In this document: one piece after another, positions 47,721-58,298 of the stretch | Layout: each line of letters starts with the position of its first letter | Position numbering within the stretch: position 1 is the first letter of the stretch | Assembly (NCBI RefSeq): GCF_032362555.1 | Contig: NC_083531.1 | Location: 5,022,001 to 5,086,000 of the forward strand | Direction of reading: 5' to 3' | Source of the DNA: Amyelois transitella | Taxonomy: Eukaryota > Arthropoda > Insecta > Lepidoptera > Pyralidae | Length of the DNA stretch: 64,000 nt | The notes under the pieces: generated by a model | Databases searched by the model: none | What the model was told of the DNA's origin: nothing | The model's input: only the letters and a program-made list of their open reading frames with translations | Made by a program: the position numbers and the translations under genes

Positions 47721-48883
47721 TCATAGGTTTCCTATACCAGTATGAGTTAAATGATGTGATAATAAAGTGCTCTTCATATTAAATCGACGTTGACACACGT
47801 CACATTCATAAGGTTTTTCGCCAGTATGAGTTCTACGGTGTCTTTTTAAACTACTCCTCGTATTAAATCTGCGTTGACACACGTCACATTCATAAGGTTT
47901 TTCGCCAGTGTGAGTTCTAAGGTGTCTTTTTAAACTACTTCTCTCATTAAATCTGCGTTGACACACGTCACATTCATAAGGTTTTTCGCCAGTGTGAGTT
48001 CTCCTGTGTTTTGTTAAATCACCCTTCTGACCAAAACCGCGTTGACAAACGTCACATTTATAAGGTTTTTCGCCAGTATGAGTTCTATAATGTTTGTCAA
48101 ATTTGGATTTACATTTAAAACGTCTATCACAAACATCACATTGGAGTGGACCCTGACCACTCCGTGACGTTGACTCCCGTCGAGACTCGCGCTGTGTCCT
48201 GTTGGTTGTACTTCCTGCACCTGGTTGCCGTTTGTCAGCTCTAGATGTGTCAGCTGACGCAGTATCTGTAATTAATCAGCTGACTTGAGAAGAAAGCATA
48301 AGTTAAACATAAATAAATACAAAATTAAAACATACTTCAAATCCAAACAACAAAATGCTAAAATTGTTTATTTAATTAAGACGTTTTTCTCCCCTGGCTT
48401 TAGTCGAGGTTGCATCCTCATCACTCTGGAGAGGAGCCCGGGGTATGCCTTTGTCCACGCACCCCAGATTAGCTGAGTCAGGTTTTTACACGAAGCGACT
48501 CCCATCTGACCTCCGCAACCTTTGCAGATAAACCTAATATCTAGTCGCCTGAGTGTGTAGGTTTCCTCACGATGTTTTCCCTCACCGTAAACGCATCGGT
48601 TAGTATTCAAACTAATGTACATAACTTTGAAAATAGTCATTGGTACACGGCCGAGGTAAAGGTGCCGTCATAATATTCAATATTCACGTCATGGATGTTC
48701 AGAAATGACACGTATGGTGGCTGCGGGATGGACAATGTGGGTATGTGGACATATGCCCAACAATATGCCAGGAACAATGCAGCTCACAAATCAAATGTTA
48801 TGTGGCTATTGCGCTTTATTTAACTTAAACTTACCAACGTCAAAGCTGGGCAGAGATCCACCCTGACCAACAGCACCGTCCAT
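47721..48883 (-). CDS. C2H2 zinc-finger protein, unit 8 (5 fingers)
   Basis: Exons are 48883-48835 ([16 protein letters not shown]) and 48265-47721, giving 197 residues with no break. Fingers are [35 protein letters not shown] and the terminal NMKSTLLSHHLTH, then TGIGNL. It is the smallest intact gene of the array. Its first two fingers, linker and intron are nearly identical to unit 1, its last finger to units 4 and 2 (relic). Unlike the other genes it has no block A between itself and the next gene upstream, because the DNA between units 8 and 9 is deleted. If block A is the promoter, unit 8 may be silent or use another start. Confidence 0.85.
48388..48656. repeat. Interspersed repeat in unit 8 intron
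   Basis: Same intronic repeat as at 3846 and almost identical to that copy. Confidence 0.6.
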
Positions 48884-48984
48884 CACAGATAGTTATCTGC
48901 AAGCATATAAATTATAATATATGTATGTAGTGTCAAACAACTCGGGCAGGTTGTAAGTACTTATGTAGGTTGATATACACACCT

Positions 48985-50115
48985 ACCTCCAAAACCCCTT
49001 AAATCGTAAAAGTTATTTGGGAGGTCACCACTTAAAAACGTAACAAATGTGTTCAGTTCCTAAAACCTGATAAACGCGGTCGAGTGGGAAGGCCTAGATG
49101 GACGTACCTTGACCAAAACAGGAAGTCCTGGTCCAGGCGAAAAGTGTATACCTACGAGCTTTAATTAAGAGTTATGAATATGGGTGAAGCGAAAGAAGTG
49201 TACAGGGATCGTGGTAAGAGGAAGAAAGATGTAGTTTCTGCCTTCCTCTCTGGGAAAGAGACGTGATTTTATGTATTTACGTACCTACTACGCTTTATCC
49301 ACTAAGCAACTTGGTACTGTTGCAGTACGCCTCACAAACCACACAGAATAACGATTAATTAATATTAGCCACTATCTTTATCGTTAACTTCGTCCACACG
49401 TTCGTTGGGAAAACTGTTACCTGACTGTGTAATTAGATATTTAGTAGTAAGAATTTAATTTAGTTGGTCAAAATAGAATAAAATCATGACAAAAAGCCGA
49501 AAAAACACTTATATACGCACTATCTACTTCAGTAGGGTTTAGTTTTAGTAAATAAACATATTCTTTTCCAAAGTATTAGAGTATAGGGTATCGACTTAAA
49601 TTTTAATAATTTTGAAGGTAGTTTTAAGTTATCTGTCACTGTCACACTTGCTGTCTGACATTGACAGACACTAAGGGCACGGCAGCGTGTCCCCGACTTT
49701 GTAGATCTGTCAGACTCATTGTCATTGCCATTCTCTCCTGTGTCAATATCAGTTGATTGCCGATTTAGTGTTCTGTTTACCGCAAATATTTTACCTGTAT
49801 TTACCATTTATAAAATTCGATTAAAGTTTTCTTTATTTAAGTACACAAGGCGAAAAAAATGGTTAATTATGAATTTGAACACAATTTGTCACAAAATAAA
49901 TCATCCTATATATACTCGAAAGGTTGCCGTCTTACTTTATCGAACAATTGTAATAAAGTAAAACTTATTACTAGGTTTTTGTTTTATTTTTTAATGTTGT
50001 AATGTTTCGTACGTGATTCCTATTTTTGGTCTTTTAGTTAACTATTATGTGATTAATACAAAATATTATTATACTGACGTTGATTTCAGTTTGCGGCGTC
50101 ATCTCCCATTCCACA
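48985..50115 (-). repeat. 5' flank module of unit 8, truncated
   Basis: The MVNTGKIFAVNRTLNRQSTD frame is open for 92 codons (ATG at 49807). The module then runs into the insertion shared with unit 7 and breaks off at about 50087 (GACGTTGA|TTTCAG), where it is joined to the 3' region of unit 9. Confidence 0.55.
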
Positions 50116-50328
50116 TCCACACTAATAATAAAGAGGAGAGATTTGTATTTTTGTATGTTTGTGTGGAATTAACTCAAAAACTACTGGTCCGATTTTGATA
50201 AAATTTGGCACAGATATAGAATAGACCTTCAAAAGTGACATAGGCATAAATTTGTTTTTACTCTTTGTTTATTTAAAAAAAAAACACAAAAATATGTCCA
50301 CCCGTGCGAAGCCGGGGCGGGCCGCTAG
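50116..50328 (+). mobile_element. Short non-autonomous Helitron
   Basis: It starts TCCACACTAATAATAAAG (or six bases earlier) and ends GGGGCGGGCCGCTAG before T. The host CCCAT|TCACTTATAAAG is restored if the start is taken at 50110. No coding capacity. Confidence 0.7.
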
Positions 50329-50511
50329 TCACTTATAAAGTGTAATACATAAATAAAAAATAAATAGAGCCACAGTTTATCAATTGCCTGTATGTTCTAA
50401 GGTGGATTGTTAAATTACTTTAGTTGATCTAAATTTTATGACACGCATCACATTCATAGGTTTTCTATACAAATATGATTTAAATGATGTGATAATAAAG
50501 TGCTCTTCATA

Positions 50512-51727
50512 TTAAATCGACATTGGGTCACATTCATAAGGTTTTTCGCCAGTGTGAGTTCTCCTGTGATTTGTTAAAGCACCCTTCTGAACAAATCCGC
50601 GTTGACACACGTCACATTCATAAGGTTTTTCGCCAGTGTGAGTTCTCCTGTGATTTGTTAAATTACTCTTCTGAACAAATCGACGTTGACACACGTCACA
50701 TTCATAAGATTTTTCGCCAGTGTGAGTTTTCCTGTGATTTGTTAAATTACTCTTCTGAACAAATCGACATTGACACACGTCACATTCATAAGGTTTTTCA
50801 CCAGTATGAGTTCTAATGTGTCTTTTTAACTTACTCCTCTCATTAAATCTGCGTTGACACACGTCACATTCATTAGGCTTTTCGCCAGTGTGACTTCTAT
50901 AATGTCTGTCATATACTGATTTAAATTTAAAACGTCTGTCACAGACATCACATTGGAGTGGACCCTGACCACTCCGTGACGTTGACTCTCGTCGAGACTC
51001 GCGCTGTGTCCTGTTGGTTGTACTTCCTGCACCTGGTTGCCGTTTGTCAGCTCCCGATGTGTCAGCTGACGCAGTATCTGTGATTAATCAGCCGACTTGA
51101 GAAGAAAGCATAGGTTAAACATAAATAAATACAAATATTAAAACATACTTCACAATCAAACAACAAAATGCTAAAATTCTTTGAAATTGTTTGTTTAATT
51201 TAGACGGTTTTCCTCCCCTGGCTTTAGTCGAGGTTGCATCCTCATCACTCTGGAGAGGGGCCCGGGGTATGCCTTTGACCAAGGACCCTAGATTAGGTGA
51301 GTCAGGTTTTTACACGAAGCGACTCCCATCTGACCTCCGCAATCTGAATATGTAGGTTTCCTCACGATGTTTTCCCTTACCGTAAACGCATCGGCTAGTA
51401 TTTAAACTAATGTACATAACTTTGACAATAGTCATTGGTACACGGCCGAGGTAAAGGTGCCGTCATAATATTCAATATTCACGTCATGGATGTTCAGAAA
51501 TGACACGTGTGGTGGCTGCGGGATGGACAATGTGGGTATGTGGACATATGCCCAACAATATGCCAGGCACAATGCAGCTCACAAATCAAATGTTATGTAG
51601 CTATTGCGCTTTATTTAAACTTACCAAATTGTTCATCCTTTCTTACGATATAAGACCGCGAATACGCAAACATAGCTAGAACCCCAAAGCCGGGCAGAGA
51701 TCCGCCCTGACCAACAGCGCCGTCCAT
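50512..51727 (-). CDS. C2H2 zinc-finger protein, unit 9 (5 fingers, truncated end)
   Basis: Exons are 51727-51625 (long start exon, as in unit 4) and 51077-50512, giving 222 residues. Fingers: [36 protein letters not shown] and VQKGALTNH. The next finger stops after ECD because five bases are missing (GACCCAATG for GACCTGTGTCAATG) near 50525, giving ECDPMSI-stop. The NMKST finger remains downstream out of frame. Finger 1 linker reads TGEKPNECD and one linker TGEKSYECD. Its C block, spacer B and block A on the low-coordinate side are deleted. Its own putative block A lies far upstream at 63381, separated by the LINE insertion. Confidence 0.78.
51213..51445. repeat. Interspersed repeat in unit 9 intron
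   Basis: Same intronic repeat as at 3846, with the same internal deletion as in units 2 and 4. Confidence 0.6.
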
Positions 51728-51829
51728 CATAAATAGTTATCTGCAAACATATAAATTATATAAATATGTATGTAGTGTCAAACAACTCAGACAGGTTGTA
51801 AGTACTTATATAGGTTGAAATATACACCT

Positions 51830-52622
51830 ACCTCCAAAACCCCTTAATCGTGAAAATTAGTTGGGAGGTCACCACTTAAACACGTAACAAATGTGTTCAG
51901 TTCCTAAAACCTGATAAACGCGGGCGAGTGCGGAGGCCTAGATGAACGTACCTTGACCAAAACAGGAAGTCCTGGTCCCGACGAAAAGTCTATAACTACG
52001 AGCTTTAATTAAGAGTTAGGAATGTGGGTAAAGCGAAAAAAGTGTACAGGGATCGTGGTAAGAGGAAGAAAGATGTAGTTTTTGCCTCCTCTGTGGGAAA
52101 GAGATGTGATTTTATGTATTTACGTACCTACTACGCTTTATCCACTAAACAACTTGGTACTGTTGCAGTACGCCTCAGAAACCACACAGAATAACGATTA
52201 ATTAATATTAGCCACTATCTTCATCGCTAACTTCGTCCACATGTTCGTTGGGAAAACTGTTACCTGACTGTGTAATTAGATATTTAGTAGTAAGAATTTA
52301 ATTTAGTTGGTCAAAATAGAATAAAATCATGACAAAAAGCCGAGAAAACACTTATATACGCACTATCTACTTCAGTAGGGTTTAGTTTTAGTAAATAAAC
52401 ATATTCTTTTCTAAAGTATTACAGTACCGGGTATCGACTTAAATTTTAATAATTTTGAAGGTAGTTTTAAAAAGATATCTGTCACTGTCACACTTGCTGT
52501 CTGACATTGACAGACACTAAGGGCACGGCAGCGTGTCCCCGACTTTGTAGATCTGTCAGACTCATTGTCATTGCCATTCTCCTGTGTCAATATCAGCTGA
52601 TTGCTGATTTAGCGTTTTGTTT
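51830..52622 (-). repeat. 5' flank module of unit 9 (left part)
   Basis: Shared upstream module, cut by a LINE at 52623 and resumed at 62064. GCGTTTTGTTT (52612-52622) is the left copy of the target duplication. Confidence 0.6.
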
Positions 52623-52796
52623 GGGCTCTGCCAGTCATCTCGTTGGTTGACACACGTATTTTCGTCAAATCGCGATATTTATTGTTTTCCTTATTTGTTC
52701 TCTTCCCATTTCATCCTTTACTCGGTTGTGGATACAGAACACAATAAGGTAAGTAAGTTATTTAGTTGTAATTCGCACCTACTCCATCACTCCGTG

Positions 52797-54233
52797 ATGG
52801 AGTTGGGTGACGAAGAAGGCCCCCCAGACTGGGGAGGTACGAGTTCTTCTTCCAGGAAGAAATCCTCTACGCCTCGCCCTTCTAAGCGACCTGCCGAATC
52901 TGCAATAGAATCGGAACCAAAAAAAACTTCTCCCCCATCGGACTCAATCCAATCTGTTTTTCATCGTCCGGGTTTTGAACCGGACTCTATCATTAAATAT
53001 ACCGACGAGGACGATGCTCCGTTTATCGTATATGTTACGAGGATGGAACCCGATCCTTCTGCGGGTCTATCTATTAAGCTGCTTAAATTTGCTCAATTTC
53101 TGCATCAAAATTCTGTCAGTGGTATCAAATCTGGGGGACTTAAACTCATGGGCAGGAACAAAATTTCAATCGAATTTACAGATAGGGACTCTGCCAATTC
53201 TTTTTTAGAAAATCCTTTAATCCCAAATAATAAATATACTGCGTCTGTCCCGAGATTCAATATCTCTCGCATGGGAGTTGTTAGAGATATCCCTACGGAC
53301 TGGACTCTTGAAGAATTAATTAATAATATTTCTGTTCCGCCCAACTGTGGTCAGGTAGTAATGGCCAGACGTCTTAACTCCAAATCAAAGAAACCTGACT
53401 CCTCCGTTTCCTGGTTCCCAACCACTACTGTTGTCCTTACTTTCCGTGGACATGTCCTCCCGGAAAGAGTTTTTTGTTTCCATACCTCTCTCCCTGTATC
53501 AGTCTACCTCCTCCCCACAATCCAATGTAGGAACTGCTGTAAATTTGGTCATATCAGCAAACAGTGCCGCTCCAAACCACGCTGCTATAGGTGTGGCCAA
53601 TTCCAACACTCAGGTGATTCATGCTCCTCAGATGTTCCTTTATTATGTTTATTCTGCGGGAATTCCCATCTTGCTACTGACCCATCCTGCCCCGAACATA
53701 TTAGGCAGAAACAAATAAAAGTTATCATGGCAAACGATAACATTAGTTACTCTGAGGCAGCAATGAAAATTCCTCAAAAACGTTCTTTTTCACAAGTTGC
53801 TGCTGCAGATACCCCTGCTTCCTCCCAATTCTACTCCTCCCAATCTCCAGTCTCCTCTCCACAACGCCCACCAAACCCTCCCCGCTCTTCAGCCCCCAAT
53901 CTGTCTTCCTCTTACAAAAAAACGATTACAATTTCCCCTAAAACCAGACCAGAGCTTGGTAAGTCTTATGACATTCAGGCTCTCAGAGAAATTATCGCAA
54001 CTCCAAAATCTTCCCTTCCCAATGGTTGTGCGTGTTCTTGCCAACACCAGGACCCTTCCACTGCTTTATCTCCAAATGATAACCTATTTGAGATTTTAGC
54101 AGACGCCCTTATCCAATTTTTATCACGAGATGTTGATATGTTACCGCCCAATACCATTTCTCGTCTTCAACAAATAATCGTTCCCATCCTTTCCAAACAT
54201 AATGGACCAAGTTCTTCTTCAGTGGAATACTAG
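52797..54233 (+). CDS. LINE ORF1 protein (Gag-like, zinc knuckles)
   Basis: RNA-binding protein of the LINE particle. I choose ATG 52797 (MELGDEEGPPDWGG), giving 478 residues. The frame extends 60 codons upstream without a credible start. The N-terminus is acidic then Ser/Pro/Lys-rich. Around residues 244-290 are three knuckles: CRNCCKFGHISKQC, CYRCGQFQHSGDSC and CLFCGNSHLATDPSC. The C-terminal region is Ser/Pro-rich. The stop lies 32 bases inside ORF2, so ORF2 probably depends on reinitiation or a coupled mechanism. No break is seen. Confidence 0.85.
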   Translation: MELGDEEGPPDWGGTSSSSRKKSSTPRPSKRPAESAIESEPKKTSPPSDSIQSVFHRPGFEPDSIIKYTDEDDAPFIVYVTRMEPDPSAGLSIKLLKFAQFLHQNSVSGIKSGGLKLMGRNKISIEFTDRDSANSFLENPLIPNNKYTASVPRFNISRMGVVRDIPTDWTLEELINNISVPPNCGQVVMARRLNSKSKKPDSSVSWFPTTTVVLTFRGHVLPERVFCFHTSLPVSVYLLPTIQCRNCCKFGHISKQCRSKPRCYRCGQFQHSGDSCSSDVPLLCLFCGNSHLATDPSCPEHIRQKQIKVIMANDNISYSEAAMKIPQKRSFSQVAAADTPASSQFYSSQSPVSSPQRPPNPPRSSAPNLSSSYKKTITISPKTRPELGKSYDIQALREIIATPKSSLPNGCACSCQHQDPSTALSPNDNLFEILADALIQFLSRDVDMLPPNTISRLQQIIVPILSKHNGPSSSSVEY

Positions 54234-57200
54234 GAGTGTATCCAAAAAGAAACCTGATTTAGTCTTCTTAATCAATAGATACAATCCCATTATAGTTGCC
54301 ATTGCTGAAACGTGCCTTAAACGCACGTCTCACTTCCATATCCCACACTACTCTTGTTTTCGAGATGATAGAGATGATGGTTGGGCAGGCTGCGCTTTGT
54401 TAGTCTCTCAATCCATCACCTTCACTCAAGTTCCTATTCCCCCTCACAGCTCTTCCTTCCATGTTGTTGCTGTGAGAGCCTTAGAAATATCCTTTGTTTC
54501 TGTTTACCTCCCTCACCCTCACCACTCTATTGTCCTGGAACTACAGTCTATTCTATCTTCTATCCCTACTCCCCTTATCATATTAGGTGACTTTAACATA
54601 CGTAGCACCCTTTGGGGCTGCCCCTTTGACGATTCAATTTTTCCTGTCTTTCTTGATCTTCTTGACAACATAAACCTTTGCACTTTAAATGATGGCTCTA
54701 TCACCCGCCGGTCTCCTCCGTCCCAAAATGCCAGTATCCCAGACCTTACCCTAACATCCCCCCAACTTGCTCCTCTATTGCTTTGGCGGGTCTTACCTAC
54801 TTCTTATGGTAGTGATCATTTTCCAGTCCTTACCACACTAATTAAATCCATTTCCAAGGTTTCGCCCCTTCCTCCTCTTCTTAAATACAAAACCGAAAAG
54901 GCAGACTGGGACAAGTTCTCAACTTGCCTCAAGGTTCTTACTTCCTCCCTTCCCTCTCCCTCTAGCCAAAACTTTTTACAGGTGTATGAAGAGTTCATAT
55001 CTGCTGTTATTTCTGCTGCAGATGAATCAATCCCAATTAAAAATGCTTCACACAACAAAATTCCCTCCCCTCCATGGTGGGACTCTGAATGCTCCGAATT
55101 TATCAGGAAAAGAAACAAAGCTGAGAAAGATTTTAATAGTGACCCAACCTTGACAAATTATCTACTTGTTCGTAAAACAATGGCACAGACTAAGCGTCTA
55201 TTGTCCCAAAAAAAACACCTTGGCTGGAAGTCCTTTTGTGAGTCCATTTCCCCCAAATCCTCTCTTTCAAGTGTCTGGAAGAAAATTAAATCTTTTAGAA
55301 GAGCCACAGCTTATCAAGACTCCTCTTCTAATGACACTTCACCTTGGCTCAATGATTTTATAAATAGACTTTCCCCTCTAACCGCTCCTGCTTTGGACGA
55401 ACTTCCATACTCCTCATATAACTGTCCTTCCCCAACCATCCTAGATGATCCCTTCTCCCTCCAAGAATTATTATCCGCTCTGGACGGTCTCAAGGATTCC
55501 TCCCCTGGTATTGACGGCATTCCCTTTTCTTTCATTACCAACGCTCCTCTTCCTTCCAAATTATACCTCCTGTCCATTTTAAATCATATCTTCCTGTCTG
55601 GGTCTGTCCCAGAATCATGGAAGAACCAAATTATTATTCCCATTCTTAAACCAGGGAGGAACCCTCTAGACCCCCTCAGCTATAGACCCATTGCCCTCTC
55701 ATCGGTAATACATAAAATTATGGAACACCTCATCAAAAATCGATTAGAATGGTTTATTGAATCAAAGGGCATACTTCCAAATACTCAATTTGGCTTTAGA
55801 AGAGGTATGGGAACTCTGGACAGCCTGAGCATCCTGGTCTCCCATATAAGAGTGGCATTCTCTAAAAACGAACATGTGGTAGGCGTTTTTCTTGACATAA
55901 CTTCAGCATATGATAACGTTCAACTTCCTATTCTCAGGCAAAAATTGCATAAGCTGAGTATTCCAGTGAGGCTGATTAATATCATGTGTAATATGCTCAT
56001 GGATCGTCACATAATTGTCCGTTTGCAGGGTTCTCTTCTTCCCCCTCGCTCTGTTTGGAAGGGTCTTCCACAGGGCTCTGTACTTAGTCCCATATTGTAT
56101 AATTTATATACTTCTGACCTAGATCAGTCTGTCAATTGCTTTTGCAATATTCTTCAATATGCTGATGATATAGTTCTTTTCGCTTCTTCGGACTCCTTTG
56201 ATGACATTAGCCGTCGTTTAAATTCAGCTCTTTTTTACCTCAACACCTGGTTAGAAGACAATGGATTATCTATCTCCCCGCTTAAATCAAACTGTATCGT
56301 CTTTACTCGGAAGAGATCTTTGCCCCTATTAACTATTTCGATTAATAATGAAACTATCCCTCAAAAAGACAGTTGTAAATTTTTAGGAATTACCTTAGAC
56401 TCCAAACTAACAGGTGTTACTCACTTAAACCATGTTGTCCAAAAAGCTGAAAAGGGAGTTAATGTCATGAGGTCTCTCTCTGGGGTCCGCTGGGGCTCCC
56501 ACCCCTATAGTCAAAAATTAATTTATAATGCCCTTGTACGTAGCCATTTTGACTACGGTGCCTTCTTATTAGAACCATGCAACAAATTAGCTTTGGCGAA
56601 ATTAGACAAAATTCAACATAAATGTCTCAGAATTATAACCGGTGCTATGAAATCTTCTCCAACAAATGCCCTTCAGGTTGAATGTTTGGATCCTCCTCTT
56701 GTATTAAGGAGACAATTTTTAGCTGATAGATTTCTTTACAAAACAATCCAATTATTTTCTCATCCTTTATTAGAAATACTTAACTCTCTATCAGACTATT
56801 GTCATACCTCTTCTTATTGGGTTAACAAAGATCACCCCCCTTTGGTTAAAAGCTTCGATAAAATAGATAACCTTCCCCACCCAGTTGCCCAATTCTCCAA
56901 AAATCCTATCTTTGATATTGACTTCCACCCTCTCATCTTCCAACCTAATGTTCTTCTAAACATAGGACTATCCAAGAATCTTCCTGGTGCTGATAGGATA
57001 TTCAACCGGATCATTTGTGAGAAATGGTCTGATTGGACCCTCATTTTTACGGATGCTTCCAAATTATCTCAGGACTCTAATGTTGGTGCAGCAGTTTGGA
57101 TACCTAAATTCAATCTTTTACTAAGTTTTAAATATCTTTCACAATCCTCTATATTTACTGGAGAATCCATTGCTCTCTTTGAAGCTGTTCAATTTGTTTT

Positions 57201-57891
57201 ATCTCACAATTTGGACAAATCACTTATCCTCTCAGACTCTTTGAGCTGCCTCCAAGATATTTTGAAACGACCCTTCCATGCAAAGGATAACTTTCCAATT
57301 ACCCTGAAAATAAGAGAAACCTTATATAAATGTCAGTCTTCCAGTATTAATGTAGTTATTGCTTGGATTCCAAGCCATTCAGGAATCAAGGGTAATGAAA
57401 CAGTAGATATGTGGGCTAAACAAGCTTCTACTTCAGGTTCTGACTGCCACAAATTTCATTACTCTCGAGACCTTAGACTTCTGGCTAAACCACAACTAAT
57501 GACTAATTGGAATAGACAATGGCAACATTCTCGTCAGCAAAAAGGTGTCTGGTATGGAAATATCCAACCAAACTTACCCAAAGTCCCTTGGTTCTTCCGG
57601 CATCGAAACTTGGAGAAGTGGGTAACGTCGGTTATTATCCGAATGCGACTTGGCCATGTATGTATCCCTGTCTTCCTCCATAAACTCCGAATTAGAGATA
57701 CTTCTATCTGTGAATGTGGCCTGGATGAAGGTAGTCTTAATCACATAATTTTCAACTGCCCCAAACTTGTGGTCCATCTTCGTAACATAATTCCGTCTAA
57801 CATTCCCCATCTAAATTTAGACACTAATTCATTTCTTTCTCTTGTCCACACTCGGTTCTGGAGGCTTAGACAATGTAGTATCGCTTCTTAA
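54202..57891 (+). CDS. LINE ORF2: endonuclease, reverse transcriptase, RNase H
   Basis: A 1229-residue polyprotein for target-primed reverse transcription. The APE-like endonuclease is N-terminal (AETCLKR, ILGDFNIRSTLWG, GSDHFPVL). The reverse transcriptase has SPGIDGIP, YRPIALSS, VFLDITSAYDNV (Asp near 565), GLPQGSVLSPILYNLY and QYADDIVLF (near 653). RNase H follows with IFTDASK (Asp near 951), FTGESIALFEAV, LILSDSLSC and GNETVDMWAKQA (Asp near 1069). A C-terminal CECG...H..C knuckle ends the protein. All catalytic motifs I can check are present and the frame is unbroken. The TAA stop at 57889-57891 coincides with the target site of the Harbinger element that follows. Confidence 0.9.
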   Translation: MDQVLLQWNTRSVSKKKPDLVFLINRYNPIIVAIAETCLKRTSHFHIPHYSCFRDDRDDGWAGCALLVSQSITFTQVPIPPHSSSFHVVAVRALEISFVSVYLPHPHHSIVLELQSILSSIPTPLIILGDFNIRSTLWGCPFDDSIFPVFLDLLDNINLCTLNDGSITRRSPPSQNASIPDLTLTSPQLAPLLLWRVLPTSYGSDHFPVLTTLIKSISKVSPLPPLLKYKTEKADWDKFSTCLKVLTSSLPSPSSQNFLQVYEEFISAVISAADESIPIKNASHNKIPSPPWWDSECSEFIRKRNKAEKDFNSDPTLTNYLLVRKTMAQTKRLLSQKKHLGWKSFCESISPKSSLSSVWKKIKSFRRATAYQDSSSNDTSPWLNDFINRLSPLTAPALDELPYSSYNCPSPTILDDPFSLQELLSALDGLKDSSPGIDGIPFSFITNAPLPSKLYLLSILNHIFLSGSVPESWKNQIIIPILKPGRNPLDPLSYRPIALSSVIHKIMEHLIKNRLEWFIESKGILPNTQFGFRRGMGTLDSLSILVSHIRVAFSKNEHVVGVFLDITSAYDNVQLPILRQKLHKLSIPVRLINIMCNMLMDRHIIVRLQGSLLPPRSVWKGLPQGSVLSPILYNLYTSDLDQSVNCFCNILQYADDIVLFASSDSFDDISRRLNSALFYLNTWLEDNGLSISPLKSNCIVFTRKRSLPLLTISINNETIPQKDSCKFLGITLDSKLTGVTHLNHVVQKAEKGVNVMRSLSGVRWGSHPYSQKLIYNALVRSHFDYGAFLLEPCNKLALAKLDKIQHKCLRIITGAMKSSPTNALQVECLDPPLVLRRQFLADRFLYKTIQLFSHPLLEILNSLSDYCHTSSYWVNKDHPPLVKSFDKIDNLPHPVAQFSKNPIFDIDFHPLIFQPNVLLNIGLSKNLPGADRIFNRIICEKWSDWTLIFTDASKLSQDSNVGAAVWIPKFNLLLSFKYLSQSSIFTGESIALFEAVQFVLSHNLDKSLILSDSLSCLQDILKRPFHAKDNFPITLKIRETLYKCQSSSINVVIAWIPSHSGIKGNETVDMWAKQASTSGSDCHKFHYSRDLRLLAKPQLMTNWNRQWQHSRQQKGVWYGNIQPNLPKVPWFFRHRNLEKWVTSVIIRMRLGHVCIPVFLHKLRIRDTSICECGLDEGSLNHIIFNCPKLVVHLRNIIPSNIPHLNLDTNSFLSLVHTRFWRLRQCSIAS

Positions 57892-58298
57892 CGAAACGAT
57901 GTCGAAGTTCTTTTTCGTCGTAGAGATAACGATAAACATTTCCTAGCCAATGTAACGCAATTGTCGCGATCGTTGTGTCGAACGGATCGTTCGATAAACA
58001 AACGAATATTGGCTATGGTAACGAAAATTTAGCTGTCAGTTTCAAATTGGAACAAACAAAGCGGGATTATTCTAAAGTTTAAGTGAGTGTTTACTGTGAG
58101 TGTGGTGAGTCGTTTTTAATTGATATTATTAATTCTTGACGCTTTTTAATAATCTTATAGCAAAACTTTGATAGTGTTAAATTATTAGAGTGTTTTTACA
58201 TAGTTTTTACGTAGATTTCTTCAAAATTAAATAGAATCATCGTGATTGTAACTGTTCAAAATAAATATAGTTATTTTTTTTATTTTTAGTGTTAAAGA

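Noticed and set aside
52617-52796. Upstream extension of LINE ORF1 by 60 codons
   Set aside because: It would begin in host DNA before the LINE 5' end and has no ATG. The ATG at 52797 is the first credible start within the element.
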